NCBI RefSeq assembly: GCF_030409325.1
Contig: NZ_JAUFPR010000004.1
Span: 171,548 to 235,547 of the forward strand
DNA: 64,000 nt
Reading direction: 5' to 3'
Source of the DNA: Mucilaginibacter aquaedulcis
Lineage (GTDB): Bacteria; Bacteroidota; Bacteroidia; Sphingobacteriales; Sphingobacteriaceae
Shown here: piece after piece, positions 9,006 through 17,740 of the stretch
Position numbering within the stretch: position 1 is the first letter of the stretch
How the letters are laid out: each line of letters begins with the position of its first letter
Position numbers and translations under genes: made by a program
The notes under the pieces: model-generated
Told to the model about the DNA's origin: nothing
Databases searched by the model: none
Seen by the model: the letters and a program-made list of their open reading frames with translations, nothing else

Positions 9006-10157
9006 ATGCATCAAAGGGTTAAATATCTTATTTACATACTGCTTGTTATTTGCGTGGCTTGTACACAGAAAAAACAATCTAACTTAAATGCAAAGCAGCA
9101 ATTAGTATCGCAAAAAAAGGGTAGTAAGATATGCTGTGAATCAAACATACCTGCAAGATTTGCCAGTTTGGAAACTCAGAGGGCAAATTCGCTAAGCGTT
9201 TCATCTGCCAACAAAGGCTCACATGAAGGAATGGTATGGATAAATACAGGAACATTCATGATGGGCGCTGATAACAAACAAGCTGCCGATGATGAATACC
9301 CCAAACACAAGGTTACGGTATCTGGTTTTTGGATAGATGCTACCGAAGTTACCAATGCACAGTTCGCTCAGTTTGTTAAAGCCACAGGATACATTACTAC
9401 CGCCGAAAAAAAGCCCGACTGGAATGAACTTAAAAAACAGCTCCCTCCAGGTACTCCTAAACCTGATGATAAACTTTTAGTACCTGCGTCGCTGGTATTC
9501 ACATCGCCCAAACAAGCAGTTGATTTAAATGATTATGGACAATGGTGGTCATGGCAATCCGGTGCCAGCTGGAAACATCCGCATGGCCCCGGAAGCGATT
9601 TGAAGGGAAAAGCCAATTACCCGGTAGTACAGGTTTCCTGGTACGATGCGCAGGCATACTGCAAATGGGCCGGAAAAAGATTGCCCCGTGAAGCTGAGTG
9701 GGAATGGGCCGCCCGTGGTGACTTAAACAATAATATTTATCCATGGGGGAATGAAGGCGTAGACGCTGGTAAACCTAAGGCAAATACGTGGCAAGGCAAC
9801 TTCCCTTACAAAAACCTGCTTACAGACAAGTTTTACTTTGCGGCCCCCGTTAAAACATTTGCCCCCAATGGATATGGATTGTACGATATGGCCGGCAACG
9901 TTTGGGAATGGTGCAACGATCTTTATAATAACAAATATTACAGCACTATAAGCCAGCCTGCGGGTATATCAAACCCCGGGGGCCCTGCAACCAGCTTCGA
10001 CCCCGACGAGCCTAATGCCCAAAAACGAGTGATCAGAGGAGGGTCTTATTTATGCAACGATAGCTACTGCTCAGGCTACAGGGTAGCCCGCCGCATGAAA
10101 AGCACGGAAGATAGCGGTATGGAGCATTTAGGCTTCCGTTGTGTTCAGGATAAATAA
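9006..10157 (+). CDS. Formylglycine-generating enzyme (SUMF1 family), probable lipoprotein
   Basis: 383 aa. An N-terminal hydrophobic segment ends in VICVACTQK, a likely lipoprotein signal with Cys19, so it probably acts in the periplasm. The SUMF1/FGE fold is clear: WIDATEVTNAQFAQFV, YPWGNEG, NVWEWCND and a C-terminal LGFRC. GGSYLCNDSYCSGYR has the C-x4-C pair C350/C355, which matches the two active-site cysteines of true copper-dependent FGE (human C336/C341). That argues for real conversion of sulfatase cysteine to formylglycine, not merely the fold. No sulfatase gene is in the window. It is monocistronic, with flanking gaps of 131 and 548 bp. Confidence 0.9.
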   Translation: MHQRVKYLIYILLVICVACTQKKQSNLNAKQQLVSQKKGSKICCESNIPARFASLETQRANSLSVSSANKGSHEGMVWINTGTFMMGADNKQAADDEYPKHKVTVSGFWIDATEVTNAQFAQFVKATGYITTAEKKPDWNELKKQLPPGTPKPDDKLLVPASLVFTSPKQAVDLNDYGQWWSWQSGASWKHPHGPGSDLKGKANYPVVQVSWYDAQAYCKWAGKRLPREAEWEWAARGDLNNNIYPWGNEGVDAGKPKANTWQGNFPYKNLLTDKFYFAAPVKTFAPNGYGLYDMAGNVWEWCNDLYNNKYYSTISQPAGISNPGGPATSFDPDEPNAQKRVIRGGSYLCNDSYCSGYRVARRMKSTEDSGMEHLGFRCVQDK

Positions 10158-10705
10158 AATCAAAGAGTAAAGATTAGCAGGTGGCCTACGAGTCGAAACT
10201 TAACAGCTCAAAATTTCATATTATAAACAGATCGTGAGGCCTTGACAGCTTACATCAAATTATATATATTTTTAGCGTATTCGACAGAATTAAATTCAAG
10301 CCAATAATATGCCCCCTACTGAAGTTCATCTTTTCTTAAAGAAAAACATTCGCATCATTTATTATTGTAAATGAGCTATTTATATTAGCAAAACTGATAC
10401 AAAACTTTACAAAATGATAGCAGTTCTCCTATATATATTTATAACTATTTGAATTAAAATAGAAAGTATTTAATTTAATAAAATATTTCAGCTTTTATAT
10501 TTCAACCGCGTTTGAAATCTTAGATACTACCATCACAAAAAGTATTTCAAGTTTAATAAGGCTCTGTTCATTATCGATTTTGATACCAATAAAATCCATA
10601 GATCATTACCAAAAACAGGTAATACAAAATGATCATGGTACTGCCACCAAAAATAAACTAATTTTCAATTTTTACCTAAACAACCTGCAAGATGAAAAAA
10701 AATTG
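10158..10705. other. AT-rich intergenic region
   Basis: About 550 bp of strongly AT-rich sequence between the FGE gene and the next plus-strand gene. An open frame continues upstream of 10706 to 10580, but that part lacks coding character and would bury a signal peptide, so it is treated as non-coding. No terminator hairpin or RNA was recognised. Confidence 0.5.
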
Positions 10706-11209
10706 ATGCCGATTTTTGGCTGTACCTTTTTGTTTTTTTTGATGCTGTCAATTGATTGTAAAGCACAAACAATCTATCACTTATACTTAACCCAGGCACA
10801 AATGGGGCGCTTATTAACTAAAGCAACAGATTGGGTCATTACTTTTCAATATTATCACAATTCTTCAAATGAATTAACACTTTATGCATGGCCGAAAAAA
10901 ATTAACATGAATAATAATCATTTTAATGACGGTGAAATCCTTAAAGTTAATAAAGCATACAAAGATTTAACTGGTCAGAAGGTGCTTTTAGCCAGTTTTC
11001 ATTTAAGCAATGATCGTTTCAAAACACTTTTGGATTCCAACCGTACCGGACACTACAAATTTTATCAATTTCATGCCAAAATTAAATCTGTAGGACTGTT
11101 TGGAGTGGGATCATATGTTTATTATGAAATTTGGGGAGCAGATAAAGATAATAAGATAATTTCAGCAGCCAAAATAACTGACACTCCAAATCCCTCACCT
11201 CCTCGGTAG
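10706..11209 (+). CDS. Hypothetical exported protein
   Basis: 167 aa from the chosen ATG. It begins with a signal peptide (CTFLFFLMLSIDCKAQ; cleavage probably after AQ), so it is exported to the periplasm or outer membrane. The mature part has no motif I recognise. It lies 10 bp upstream of the membrane-protein gene at 11220 and is probably co-transcribed with it and with the histidine kinase. The longer frame from 10580 would place the signal peptide 43 residues inside the protein, which is why 10706 was chosen. It might be a sensory or accessory subunit for the kinase; that is inference from position only. Confidence 0.65.
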   Translation: MPIFGCTFLFFLMLSIDCKAQTIYHLYLTQAQMGRLLTKATDWVITFQYYHNSSNELTLYAWPKKINMNNNHFNDGEILKVNKAYKDLTGQKVLLASFHLSNDRFKTLLDSNRTGHYKFYQFHAKIKSVGLFGVGSYVYYEIWGADKDNKIISAAKITDTPNPSPPR

Positions 11210-11219
11210 TAATTTAGCA

Positions 11220-11912
11220 ATGAATAAGATCATAAGGCTATTCTTTGACTGGTCTGAGGTATGGGCTCTATTCATACCTCTTTTGGTTTGGCTATTTCAT
11301 AAAAAACAACCCTCTTTTTTAAATTCAGTGGTGATATACTTATGGATTGCGCTTGCGCTTAATTTGTTTGGGGATATCATCGGCGATTTTAAAAAATCGC
11401 TTCACTTTCCATTATTCCTTCAAAGTAATAACCCGGTTTATAATATTCACTCTGTTATCCGATTTGTTTGCTTTAGCTATTTTTTTCTTTCCGTTCAACA
11501 ACATCAATATAAAAGATTAAAAAATATCATCATCGTTATTTTTATTTTGTTCCTGGCAATAGACTTCCTTTTTTTCGAGAAATTTTTCCTGCCTGATCAT
11601 TTAAGTGGTAACCTATTTTCGGCAGAGGCTTACCTTTTATTGATCTTTTGTATGCTTTATTATTTAACCGTGCTAAATGATGAGGAAGAAGCAGCATTTA
11701 AAAGCCCTGTTTTTTGGGTTGTAACCGGGTTAAGCATATATGTTGTAGTCAACTTCTTCGTGTTTTTATTCTACGTTCCCATGATCACACAAAATCCCGA
11801 TCTGGCAAACAATATCTGGGACATTCACAATGTGTCATATATCATTCTATGTCTGTTTATAACGAGAGGTTTTTACACAAATTCTGAAGAATATGCAATT
11901 GTTGGAAATTGA
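11220..11912 (+). CDS. Seven-helix integral membrane protein
   Basis: 230 aa, almost wholly membrane-embedded. About seven hydrophobic segments are visible, including VWALFIPLLVWLF, VVIYLWIALALNLF, IIIVIFILFLAIDFLFF, AYLLLIFCMLYYLTVL and VVTGLSIYVVVNFFVFLFYV. It has no transporter signature. Its stop lies inside the start of the histidine kinase gene (20-bp overlap), which suggests translational coupling and a shared role, perhaps as a membrane sensor for that kinase, which has only one membrane helix of its own. The function is inferred from context. Confidence 0.75.
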   Translation: MNKIIRLFFDWSEVWALFIPLLVWLFHKKQPSFLNSVVIYLWIALALNLFGDIIGDFKKSLHFPLFLQSNNPVYNIHSVIRFVCFSYFFLSVQQHQYKRLKNIIIVIFILFLAIDFLFFEKFFLPDHLSGNLFSAEAYLLLIFCMLYYLTVLNDEEEAAFKSPVFWVVTGLSIYVVVNFFVFLFYVPMITQNPDLANNIWDIHNVSYIILCLFITRGFYTNSEEYAIVGN

Positions 11913-12936
11913 TATAGAATACAGGGTTTTATTTGGTATATCAGGCATGGTACTGCTTTTTACCAGCTTCCTGATCGTTTTTATTATCAGCCAGCGAAAA
12001 AAACTTCAGTATCACCGGGACCTTCATGATCTGCACGAAGAGCAAAAGCAAAGCCTTATTGAGCAAAATTTATTGTTGGAGCAACGTGTTGAAGAAAGAA
12101 CCAAAGAATTACGATTTCAAACGAAGGAATTACAGAAATCGCTCCATGAGCTTAAACTAACACAGTTACAATTGATAGAAAAAGAAAAAATGGCTTCGCT
12201 TGGGGAAATGACAGCCGGAATTGCGCATGAAATACAAAACCCGCTGAATTTTGTAAATAACTTCTCGGAAATAAACATGGAGTTGATCAACGAGCTGAAA
12301 CAAGGATTAGAAGATGGGAATCTGGAAGATGTGGCAGGCCTTGCAGATGACCTTCAGCAAAATTTGGAAATGATCAATAACCATGGCAAACGTGCTGATA
12401 GTATCGTGAAGGGAATGTTAGAACATTCGAAAGGCGTCACCGGGCAAAAAGAACCAACAGACCTCAACAAACTGGCCAATGAGGCATTACAAATAAGCTA
12501 CAAAAGTTTTAATCAAAAAGATGCCGGTTTTAGCACATCTGTAAACACTTTTTTTGATGACAGTATTAGCAAAGTCCCCCTTATTCCCCAGTCGATGCAA
12601 AAAGTTTTCTTAAACCTGTTTAGCAACGCTTTTTACGCAGTTAACGAGAAAAAAAATAATTTAGGCGCAAGTTACTCGCCCATGGTTTCCTTGACCACAA
12701 AAAAAAATGGCGGTAATATTCAAATTACCATAAGCGATAATGGTACAGGCATTTCGCAAACGATAATTAGTAAGATATTTCATCCTTTTTTCACAACCAA
12801 GCCTACGGGTCAGGGAACAGGACTGGGACTATCTTTAAGTTATGATATTATAAAGGCCCATGGTGGAGAGATACACGCAGAATCTGCAGAGGAGGGCCAT
12901 ACTACATTTATAATTAATTTACCCGAACTAATTTAG
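11893..12936 (+). CDS. Sensor histidine kinase
   Basis: 347 aa. One transmembrane helix (~residues 13-33), a coiled coil (~40-98), then a HisKA dimerisation domain with phospho-acceptor H112 (GIAHEIQNPLNF). The HATPase domain has the N box (LNLFSNAFYAVNE), G1 (ISDNGTGI) and G2 (GTGLGLSLSYDII). It lacks an extracellular sensor domain and a receiver, so the signal probably comes from the overlapping seven-helix protein upstream. No response regulator is adjacent; the stand-alone receiver at 814-1209 is one possible partner. This is the last chromosomal gene before the tRNA-borne island. Confidence 0.9.
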   Translation: MQLLEIDIEYRVLFGISGMVLLFTSFLIVFIISQRKKLQYHRDLHDLHEEQKQSLIEQNLLLEQRVEERTKELRFQTKELQKSLHELKLTQLQLIEKEKMASLGEMTAGIAHEIQNPLNFVNNFSEINMELINELKQGLEDGNLEDVAGLADDLQQNLEMINNHGKRADSIVKGMLEHSKGVTGQKEPTDLNKLANEALQISYKSFNQKDAGFSTSVNTFFDDSISKVPLIPQSMQKVFLNLFSNAFYAVNEKKNNLGASYSPMVSLTTKKNGGNIQITISDNGTGISQTIISKIFHPFFTTKPTGQGTGLGLSLSYDIIKAHGGEIHAESAEEGHTTFIINLPELI

Positions 12937-13010
12937 AATATTTAATAGAAGTTGAATTATTCTGCTTAATCCGAAAATAAGAAAGGCTCCAACACATCCT
13001 GAAAAAACAA

Positions 13011-13036
13011 AAAGCCTTACTTTTCAGTAAGGCTTT
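13011..13036 (-). terminator. Original tRNA-Asp terminator, stranded at the far end of the island
   Basis: AAAGCCTTAC (13011-13020) and GTAAGGCTTT (13027-13036) form a perfect 10-bp stem with a 6-nt loop. On the minus strand it is followed by TTTTTGTTTTTTC. It sits just beyond the 27-bp repeat, where the terminator of an unoccupied tRNA-Asp gene would be. The kinase gene ending at 12936 could also use it in the other direction. Confidence 0.75.
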
Positions 13037-13041
13037 CACAC

Positions 13042-13068
13042 TTTAGCGGAATGGACGGGACTCGAACC
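13042..13068. repeat. Left attachment repeat (truncated tRNA-Asp 3' end)
   Basis: A 27-bp perfect copy of 38853-38879, comprising the 3' acceptor strand, T stem and part of the T loop of tRNA-Asp, plus 5 bp downstream. The similarity stops after CTCGAACC, so this is an att site and not a second tRNA gene. Confidence 0.93.
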
Positions 13069-13114
13069 ATGTCCTTATATCGTTGAATTACAATGTTTTT
13101 GATTCCTAAAAACC

Positions 13115-13136
13115 TGGTGCTCACCAGATGCTCACC
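13115..13136. repeat. Candidate integrase arm sites, left end
   Basis: TGCTCACC occurs at 13118-13125 (inside the palindrome TGGTGCTCACCA, 13115-13126) and again at 13129-13136. The same 8-mer occurs three times at the right end (38710-38754). Paired short repeats just inside both ends fit the arm-binding sites of a tyrosine integrase. Confidence 0.6.
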
Positions 13137-13165
13137 TATTTTTTGCAACTAATTGAATGCAAATG

Positions 13166-13206
13166 GATTTCATCAAAGTTATGAAAAAATATTATTTGAT
13201 GAAATC
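13166..13206. repeat. 12-bp perfect inverted repeat inside the left end
   Basis: GATTTCATCAAA (13166-13177) is matched by TTTGATGAAATC (13195-13206) with a 17-nt spacer. There is no T tail. It may bind an accessory recombination protein or stop read-through from the chromosome into the cargo. Confidence 0.5.
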
Positions 13207-13288
13207 TGGGTCATTAGATATGGCCGTGAAAAAGTACGTGGGGAAAAGTATAAAGGGGCTCGTCTCGATTGAAAATAAGTTATAATCG

Positions 13289-13319
13289 GTTGAAATTCAG
13301 TTTTTCTAAAATATATTTG
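13289..13319 (+). promoter_or_regulatory. Candidate promoter of the seven-gene defence operon
   Basis: The -7 box TATATTTG (13312-13319) matches TAnnTTTG, with GTTG at 13289-13292 as a degenerate -33 box and 19-bp spacing, typical of Bacteroidota. It would give a leader of about 75 nt before hamA. No other promoter-like gap occurs before 21783, because the genes abut or overlap. Confidence 0.5.
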
Positions 13320-13402
13320 TTTGGTATTATTTCATTCATGTGATTATAATCCGATATATTTACTTTTTTAGTTTAACCTGACCTTCAACCTCCTAATCAT
13401 TA

Positions 13403-14329
13403 ATGTTTTCAGAAGACTGGTCCACACATATCAAAATCGATCGTCAGTTGATCAAAGATCAGCTGGAAGAGCAGTTTGTTGAGATCGATCATAAAATCAC
13501 TTTACGCTTTTATACTATAAAACCTTCGGGTACACAGTTGCTCGTGAATGGAATATGCGAAGTTTTGCACCGCTCATTGGCTTATTTTGTTTATGGGTCG
13601 GATGAGATCGAGAAAGATCCGGTTTGGGCAGGAGTCAATGCCGGTCAGCGCTTCGGCTTTAAAGATCCGCAAACTGATGGTAAATATGGCGAACTATTGC
13701 TTTTCGTGTTGGTAGAAAGCGTATTAGGTTGTAAGATGGTTGCCCATAAGCTTTCTTCTTTGAGTAATTTTAATGACCAGGTAAAGGGAGGTGATGGAGT
13801 TTTTGTCGGAGACTATGTAATAGATGGCAAATCACATCCTGCTTTTTTGATCGGTGAATCGAAAGTAATAGGAGGTCTAGCAGCTGGCTTAACGGACGCT
13901 TTCAAGTCGTTAGCTCGGTATTATAATGAGGATGGTGGTCCTAAATTTTTAGACCAGGAGTTAATTGTCGCCCAACAATTTATCAGTACGACACATCATT
14001 CGATAGATGAACTTTATAACCGACTAACGCCAACCAAGTCGGAATTTCATGAGCAAGTTTTGATCCATCCTGTGATGATCATGTACAGTAGTGCTTACGA
14101 TAAATTGGAATTAGCGGCCGCATCGCCAGCTGATTTATCTGCTGCTATTCGTAAAAGACTTCAAGGAAACGAGAAAAAATATTTGGAGAAGGTACAGGCC
14201 CAATACGAAAAGCATCCCAATGTCGGGAAGGTGTATTTAGATTTTTTTGTTTTACCCTGCCGGTCGGTCGATGAGTTTCGTGATGCAATGTATCAGCGAA
14301 TCCACCACGCCCCTTTTCAAAGGAGTTAA
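13403..14329 (+). CDS. hamA: HamA, Hachiman defence nuclease (DUF1837)
   Basis: 308 aa, the usual size for HamA. The PD-(D/E)XK-like core of DUF1837 is visible: E97 in YGELLL, H115-K116 (VAHKLS), GGDGV (129-133) and the catalytic E-x-K in IGESK (E152, K154). Known HamA acts as a nuclease held in check by the helicase HamB and released when HamB senses aberrant DNA, so that DNA is degraded during phage attack. hamB starts 2 bp after the hamA stop, and this pairing fixes the call. It is the first gene of the operon, preceded by a promoter-like sequence at 13289-13319. Confidence 0.9.
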   Translation: MFSEDWSTHIKIDRQLIKDQLEEQFVEIDHKITLRFYTIKPSGTQLLVNGICEVLHRSLAYFVYGSDEIEKDPVWAGVNAGQRFGFKDPQTDGKYGELLLFVLVESVLGCKMVAHKLSSLSNFNDQVKGGDGVFVGDYVIDGKSHPAFLIGESKVIGGLAAGLTDAFKSLARYYNEDGGPKFLDQELIVAQQFISTTHHSIDELYNRLTPTKSEFHEQVLIHPVMIMYSSAYDKLELAAASPADLSAAIRKRLQGNEKKYLEKVQAQYEKHPNVGKVYLDFFVLPCRSVDEFRDAMYQRIHHAPFQRS

Positions 14330-14331
14330 TC

Positions 14332-17031
14332 ATGGAGGGTAACGAGGAACTGTTGAATGAAATTGCGCTACACCCGGTTTTAAACCAAGTGATCGATGAT
14401 CTGACGTACAATCAATTTTTTTATCGCGTATTAGGACAGCCGCAAAAGCCAATTATGTTCGACGACCTGCGTAAAGCGATTTGGCTGGCATCCATTTTAG
14501 CGCAGAGCCGCCATGATGATCAGCGTAATAAAGCGCAACTAATCTCCTCGCTTATCTATTTGAACAATGTGGATAGTTTGGATTATATGCGAGTTGCTTA
14601 TGTGTTGTTTTCACGACTCGGTAACTTAACGGGGGCCAAGTTACTACGTAACAATCAAATCAATTTGGGTTCGCGCATGCTTTCTGTGGATCGCCCGACT
14701 AAAGTATTTGACCCTGCTTTAACCATGGAAATGGAGATTGAGCGATTTGATAGTTCTATATTAACAAGCGACAATTTGATCGCGGCCACGCGTTTTCAAC
14801 GTTCGTTATGGGATAAACTGGAAGCAAATAACCACCTGGCCATTTCGGGGCCAACTTCTTCTGGTAAGTCATTTGTGATCAAAAAGTTCATCAGTGCCAA
14901 ACTGTCCTCCGTAGAAGAATATTCGGCCGTTTATATTGTACCTTCCCGTGCACTCATCAATCAGGTGAGTGAAGACCTACGTAACGAGGTCGATTTGAGC
15001 ACGGTATCAATAAAAACCGTTTTTATCCAGGACGATGTGGAGACACCGCGTCGGGAGATCTTTATTCTCACACCGGAGCGATGCCTGCGCTTATTAAAAA
15101 TGCGCTGGCTGACTGATTTCAAGATCGATTTTATATTCGTCGACGAAATTCAGAATGTGGAAGATACTCAGGGTCGGGGTTCCTTATTCGAGTTTGTTTT
15201 TAATGAACTGGCGGTGCTTTTTCCAAACGCGAAAGTGGTAGCAGCTGGCCCGAATATTGATGCGCCGGCCGCACTTTACGGCTCGGTTTTTGGCCCGAAT
15301 GGGCAAATCGTGGAAACGACTGTTTCACCGGTATTCCAGATCAAAACAACTGTTAAACCCTTAAAAAATAATTTAGAAGTATCCATCAGCAGCACACTGA
15401 ATAGATTCCAAACCCGAACAATTGCTACAACCTCTAATTTTGCGGAGCGGTTCCGCAAAAATGTCGGTGACGGGTTGCAAGCGTTGATCGGCTTATGCAG
15501 CAAGGAGGGTGATCAAAATATTATTTATTGCCCGAAAGGTAACCTGGCCACGGATTGGGCAAAATTGTTTGCAGCATCCCGAGCTAAATCCGACGATATC
15601 GACCCCGGCTTGCGGGAATTGATTGAATTTGTAGAAGACGAAATTCATCCGCTTTATCAATTGATCCCGTGTCTTTATAATCAAACGGCTTATCACCATG
15701 GCAACCTGCCCGAAATTATCCGCAAAGAAATCGAGGATTGTTTTTTGGATGGCTCCATCAAAAACCTGTTTTGTACCACTACTTTATTGCAGGGCGTAAA
15801 TTTACCGGCCAATAACCTTTTCATTCCCGACCCCCATAAGCGCAATATTAAATTAAGCCCGTTTGATTTCGGCAACTTAATTGGCCGCGCTGGGCGAATC
15901 AAAGATTCGCTTTATGGGACAATCTATTGCATCGAGCGCGGTGAAAACGAATGGTCCCAAGAATTATATCACTCGCCTGCCAAGAAGGTAGTGAAAACGG
16001 CGGGCGAAATAGCGCTGGAGAAACCGGATGAATTGTTATTTGAAATCAATCGCGAGACGGCTACGATCAGTCATAAGCAGCAGCGCAGCGCGGCCGTATT
16101 TTTTCTGCAAAAATATTTGCGCAGTCCAGAAGAATTAAACGCCTACTTAACAGCTAAGAATTTAAGCCAAACCGAGATTGAACGGCTGGAGGCCGCTTTG
16201 CAAAAGCAGACAGCCGACATCGAAATACCTCGCGAGTTGCTTAAATTAAATCCGACCATCGATCCTTTGCTTCAAGATGAGTTATTCCGGCAAATCCTGC
16301 AGGATGGTGTCGAACATTGGGTGATCTATTCAGCGACAGAAAACAAAAACTTCCATGATTACATAGAACCGGAAGACAAGGCGCTTTGGCCTTATTCGGA
16401 ATGGACGTTCTATTTGCAACTGGAGAGTGTGATCGTCAGATTGAACGAGATTTTTAAGATGACCAGTGAATCCTATTGGAAATACGGTATTGGCATGAGC
16501 GCGCGCCAGTTGGCCTTGAACGCTTATCATTGGCTGCAAAATAAAAGCATTCACGAGATCATCGAGCGTGACCTCGAATTTCATAAAACGCACCGTATAC
16601 CCGAAGAACGCATCGACCCGAGTGACCCCAAAGATGTGAATAAACGCATCGGCATCGTGATCAAAACAAATTCGGTAGTTGTTACCCATATTTTGGTGAA
16701 ATACCTGAAACTATTGAACGATTTGCTGGAGCCCCAGATGAGCGATGAGCAAAAAGTACGCTTCAAATTTTCGCTGGCATTACCGACCATGTTAGAATTA
16801 GGCACTACCCAAAATGTGGTTATCGCTTTGATATCCCGTGGGGTATCAAGGAGCATTGCGCTCAAGGTTTTTGCAGAATACGAAAAGGAACGCCACCCCG
16901 AGGGGGAAGATGTATTTACCTGGCTGGCCACCAAAGACCGTCTCCCGCTCAAACCTATTTACAACCGTTATTTGAAACGCATGCGATTGCTACGTTATGA
17001 GAAACCTAAACAGATCACCGATGAACCTTGA
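14332..17031 (+). CDS. hamB: HamB, Hachiman SF2 helicase
   Basis: 899 aa, a Ski2-like superfamily 2 helicase. Walker A is GPTSSGKS (173-180), motif Ia PSRALINQ (204-211), motif II DEIQ (271-274) in place of DEAH/DECH, motif V TTTLLQGVNLPA and motif VI GRAGR (518-522). The long C-terminal half has no motif I recognise, as in other HamB proteins. It forms a complex with HamA in known Hachiman systems, using ATP to move along DNA and sense damage or phage intermediates. It lies 2 bp after hamA, and its last codons overlap the next gene by 11 bp, so the operon continues beyond the standard two genes. Confidence 0.9.
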   Translation: MEGNEELLNEIALHPVLNQVIDDLTYNQFFYRVLGQPQKPIMFDDLRKAIWLASILAQSRHDDQRNKAQLISSLIYLNNVDSLDYMRVAYVLFSRLGNLTGAKLLRNNQINLGSRMLSVDRPTKVFDPALTMEMEIERFDSSILTSDNLIAATRFQRSLWDKLEANNHLAISGPTSSGKSFVIKKFISAKLSSVEEYSAVYIVPSRALINQVSEDLRNEVDLSTVSIKTVFIQDDVETPRREIFILTPERCLRLLKMRWLTDFKIDFIFVDEIQNVEDTQGRGSLFEFVFNELAVLFPNAKVVAAGPNIDAPAALYGSVFGPNGQIVETTVSPVFQIKTTVKPLKNNLEVSISSTLNRFQTRTIATTSNFAERFRKNVGDGLQALIGLCSKEGDQNIIYCPKGNLATDWAKLFAASRAKSDDIDPGLRELIEFVEDEIHPLYQLIPCLYNQTAYHHGNLPEIIRKEIEDCFLDGSIKNLFCTTTLLQGVNLPANNLFIPDPHKRNIKLSPFDFGNLIGRAGRIKDSLYGTIYCIERGENEWSQELYHSPAKKVVKTAGEIALEKPDELLFEINRETATISHKQQRSAAVFFLQKYLRSPEELNAYLTAKNLSQTEIERLEAALQKQTADIEIPRELLKLNPTIDPLLQDELFRQILQDGVEHWVIYSATENKNFHDYIEPEDKALWPYSEWTFYLQLESVIVRLNEIFKMTSESYWKYGIGMSARQLALNAYHWLQNKSIHEIIERDLEFHKTHRIPEERIDPSDPKDVNKRIGIVIKTNSVVVTHILVKYLKLLNDLLEPQMSDEQKVRFKFSLALPTMLELGTTQNVVIALISRGVSRSIALKVFAEYEKERHPEGEDVFTWLATKDRLPLKPIYNRYLKRMRLLRYEKPKQITDEP

Positions 17032-17740
17032 TATTTATAAAGACGTTAGCTGGAATGGCTCCAGTTTTTGGCATGGTACTTCCACTATTTTTTTGGACTC
17101 AATTCGTAAAACCGGCTTGGGAACAATCAGCCCGGCTAAAGATTATAAATTGCTGGCAATGCTAACCTTCCTCTATCAGCATATTCAGCAACAAAATATC
17201 TGGCACCCGATTTTAGATATTAACCGCACCTCCATAGAAGCCGCAATCGCGCAAAGCGATATGCTATATGAAGGTCGTTTATTAAATTATCGTCACGACG
17301 GTGTTTATGTTTCAGCGAGCGCACTGCGCGCCGCCTATTATGCTTGTTTGAATAAGGTCGGGAGTGAGTTACTGGAAAAATGTTTGATCTTGCTGAGCGT
17401 ATTGATTAATGACGGTTGTGAACCCGAGTTTCCCGAAGGCTTAGACGTTATGGGTATTCGGCAACATTTAGAAAAGCCGGCCAAGCCCATCATGATCGAA
17501 GTGATGGCCGTACTGGATAGCGCGCTGTTACTAGAAGATGGTGGAGATGCAACGGCTATGCTAGATCGTATGCGTAAAACATTGCCGAAACGATCGCAAC
17601 ACGAGCAATTCGAACAATTGCAATTCTGCAATTTTTGCATCGTTATGCCAGTGCCCAACCAACACTTGCGTTTTTATGAAGTCGATTTTAGCGGCAATCC
17701 TAAAAATAAAGATTTTGAATATTATTTAACACGCCTCTAA
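17021..17740 (+). CDS. Putative PARP-like ADP-ribosyltransferase (ART fold)
   Basis: 239 aa from the ATG at 17021, which overlaps the hamB stop; a longer start at 16997 is possible. FWHGTSTIFLDSIRKTGL (~16-33) has the HGT-(x)n-I-x-x-x-GL signature of NAD-binding ART domains, with H18 as the likely NAD ligand. DGVYVSASALRAAYYA (93-108) matches the second ART motif, like G-[IV]-Y-F-A-x-x-x-S-K-A in PARPs (Y96). The third, usually Glu, position is uncertain; E220 in RFYEVDF is one candidate. If active it would attach ADP-ribose to protein or nucleic acid. Tpt1/KptA-like chemistry is an alternative. It is not part of described two-gene Hachiman loci. The fold call is moderate; activity is unproven. 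Confidence 0.6.
   Translation: MNLDIYKDVSWNGSSFWHGTSTIFLDSIRKTGLGTISPAKDYKLLAMLTFLYQHIQQQNIWHPILDINRTSIEAAIAQSDMLYEGRLLNYRHDGVYVSASALRAAYYACLNKVGSELLEKCLILLSVLINDGCEPEFPEGLDVMGIRQHLEKPAKPIMIEVMAVLDSALLLEDGGDATAMLDRMRKTLPKRSQHEQFEQLQFCNFCIVMPVPNQHLRFYEVDFSGNPKNKDFEYYLTRL

Noticed and set aside
13042..13090. A second tRNA-Asp gene
   Set aside because: Only the last 22 nt of the tRNA are present; the sequence diverges after CTCGAACC, so it is an attachment repeat.
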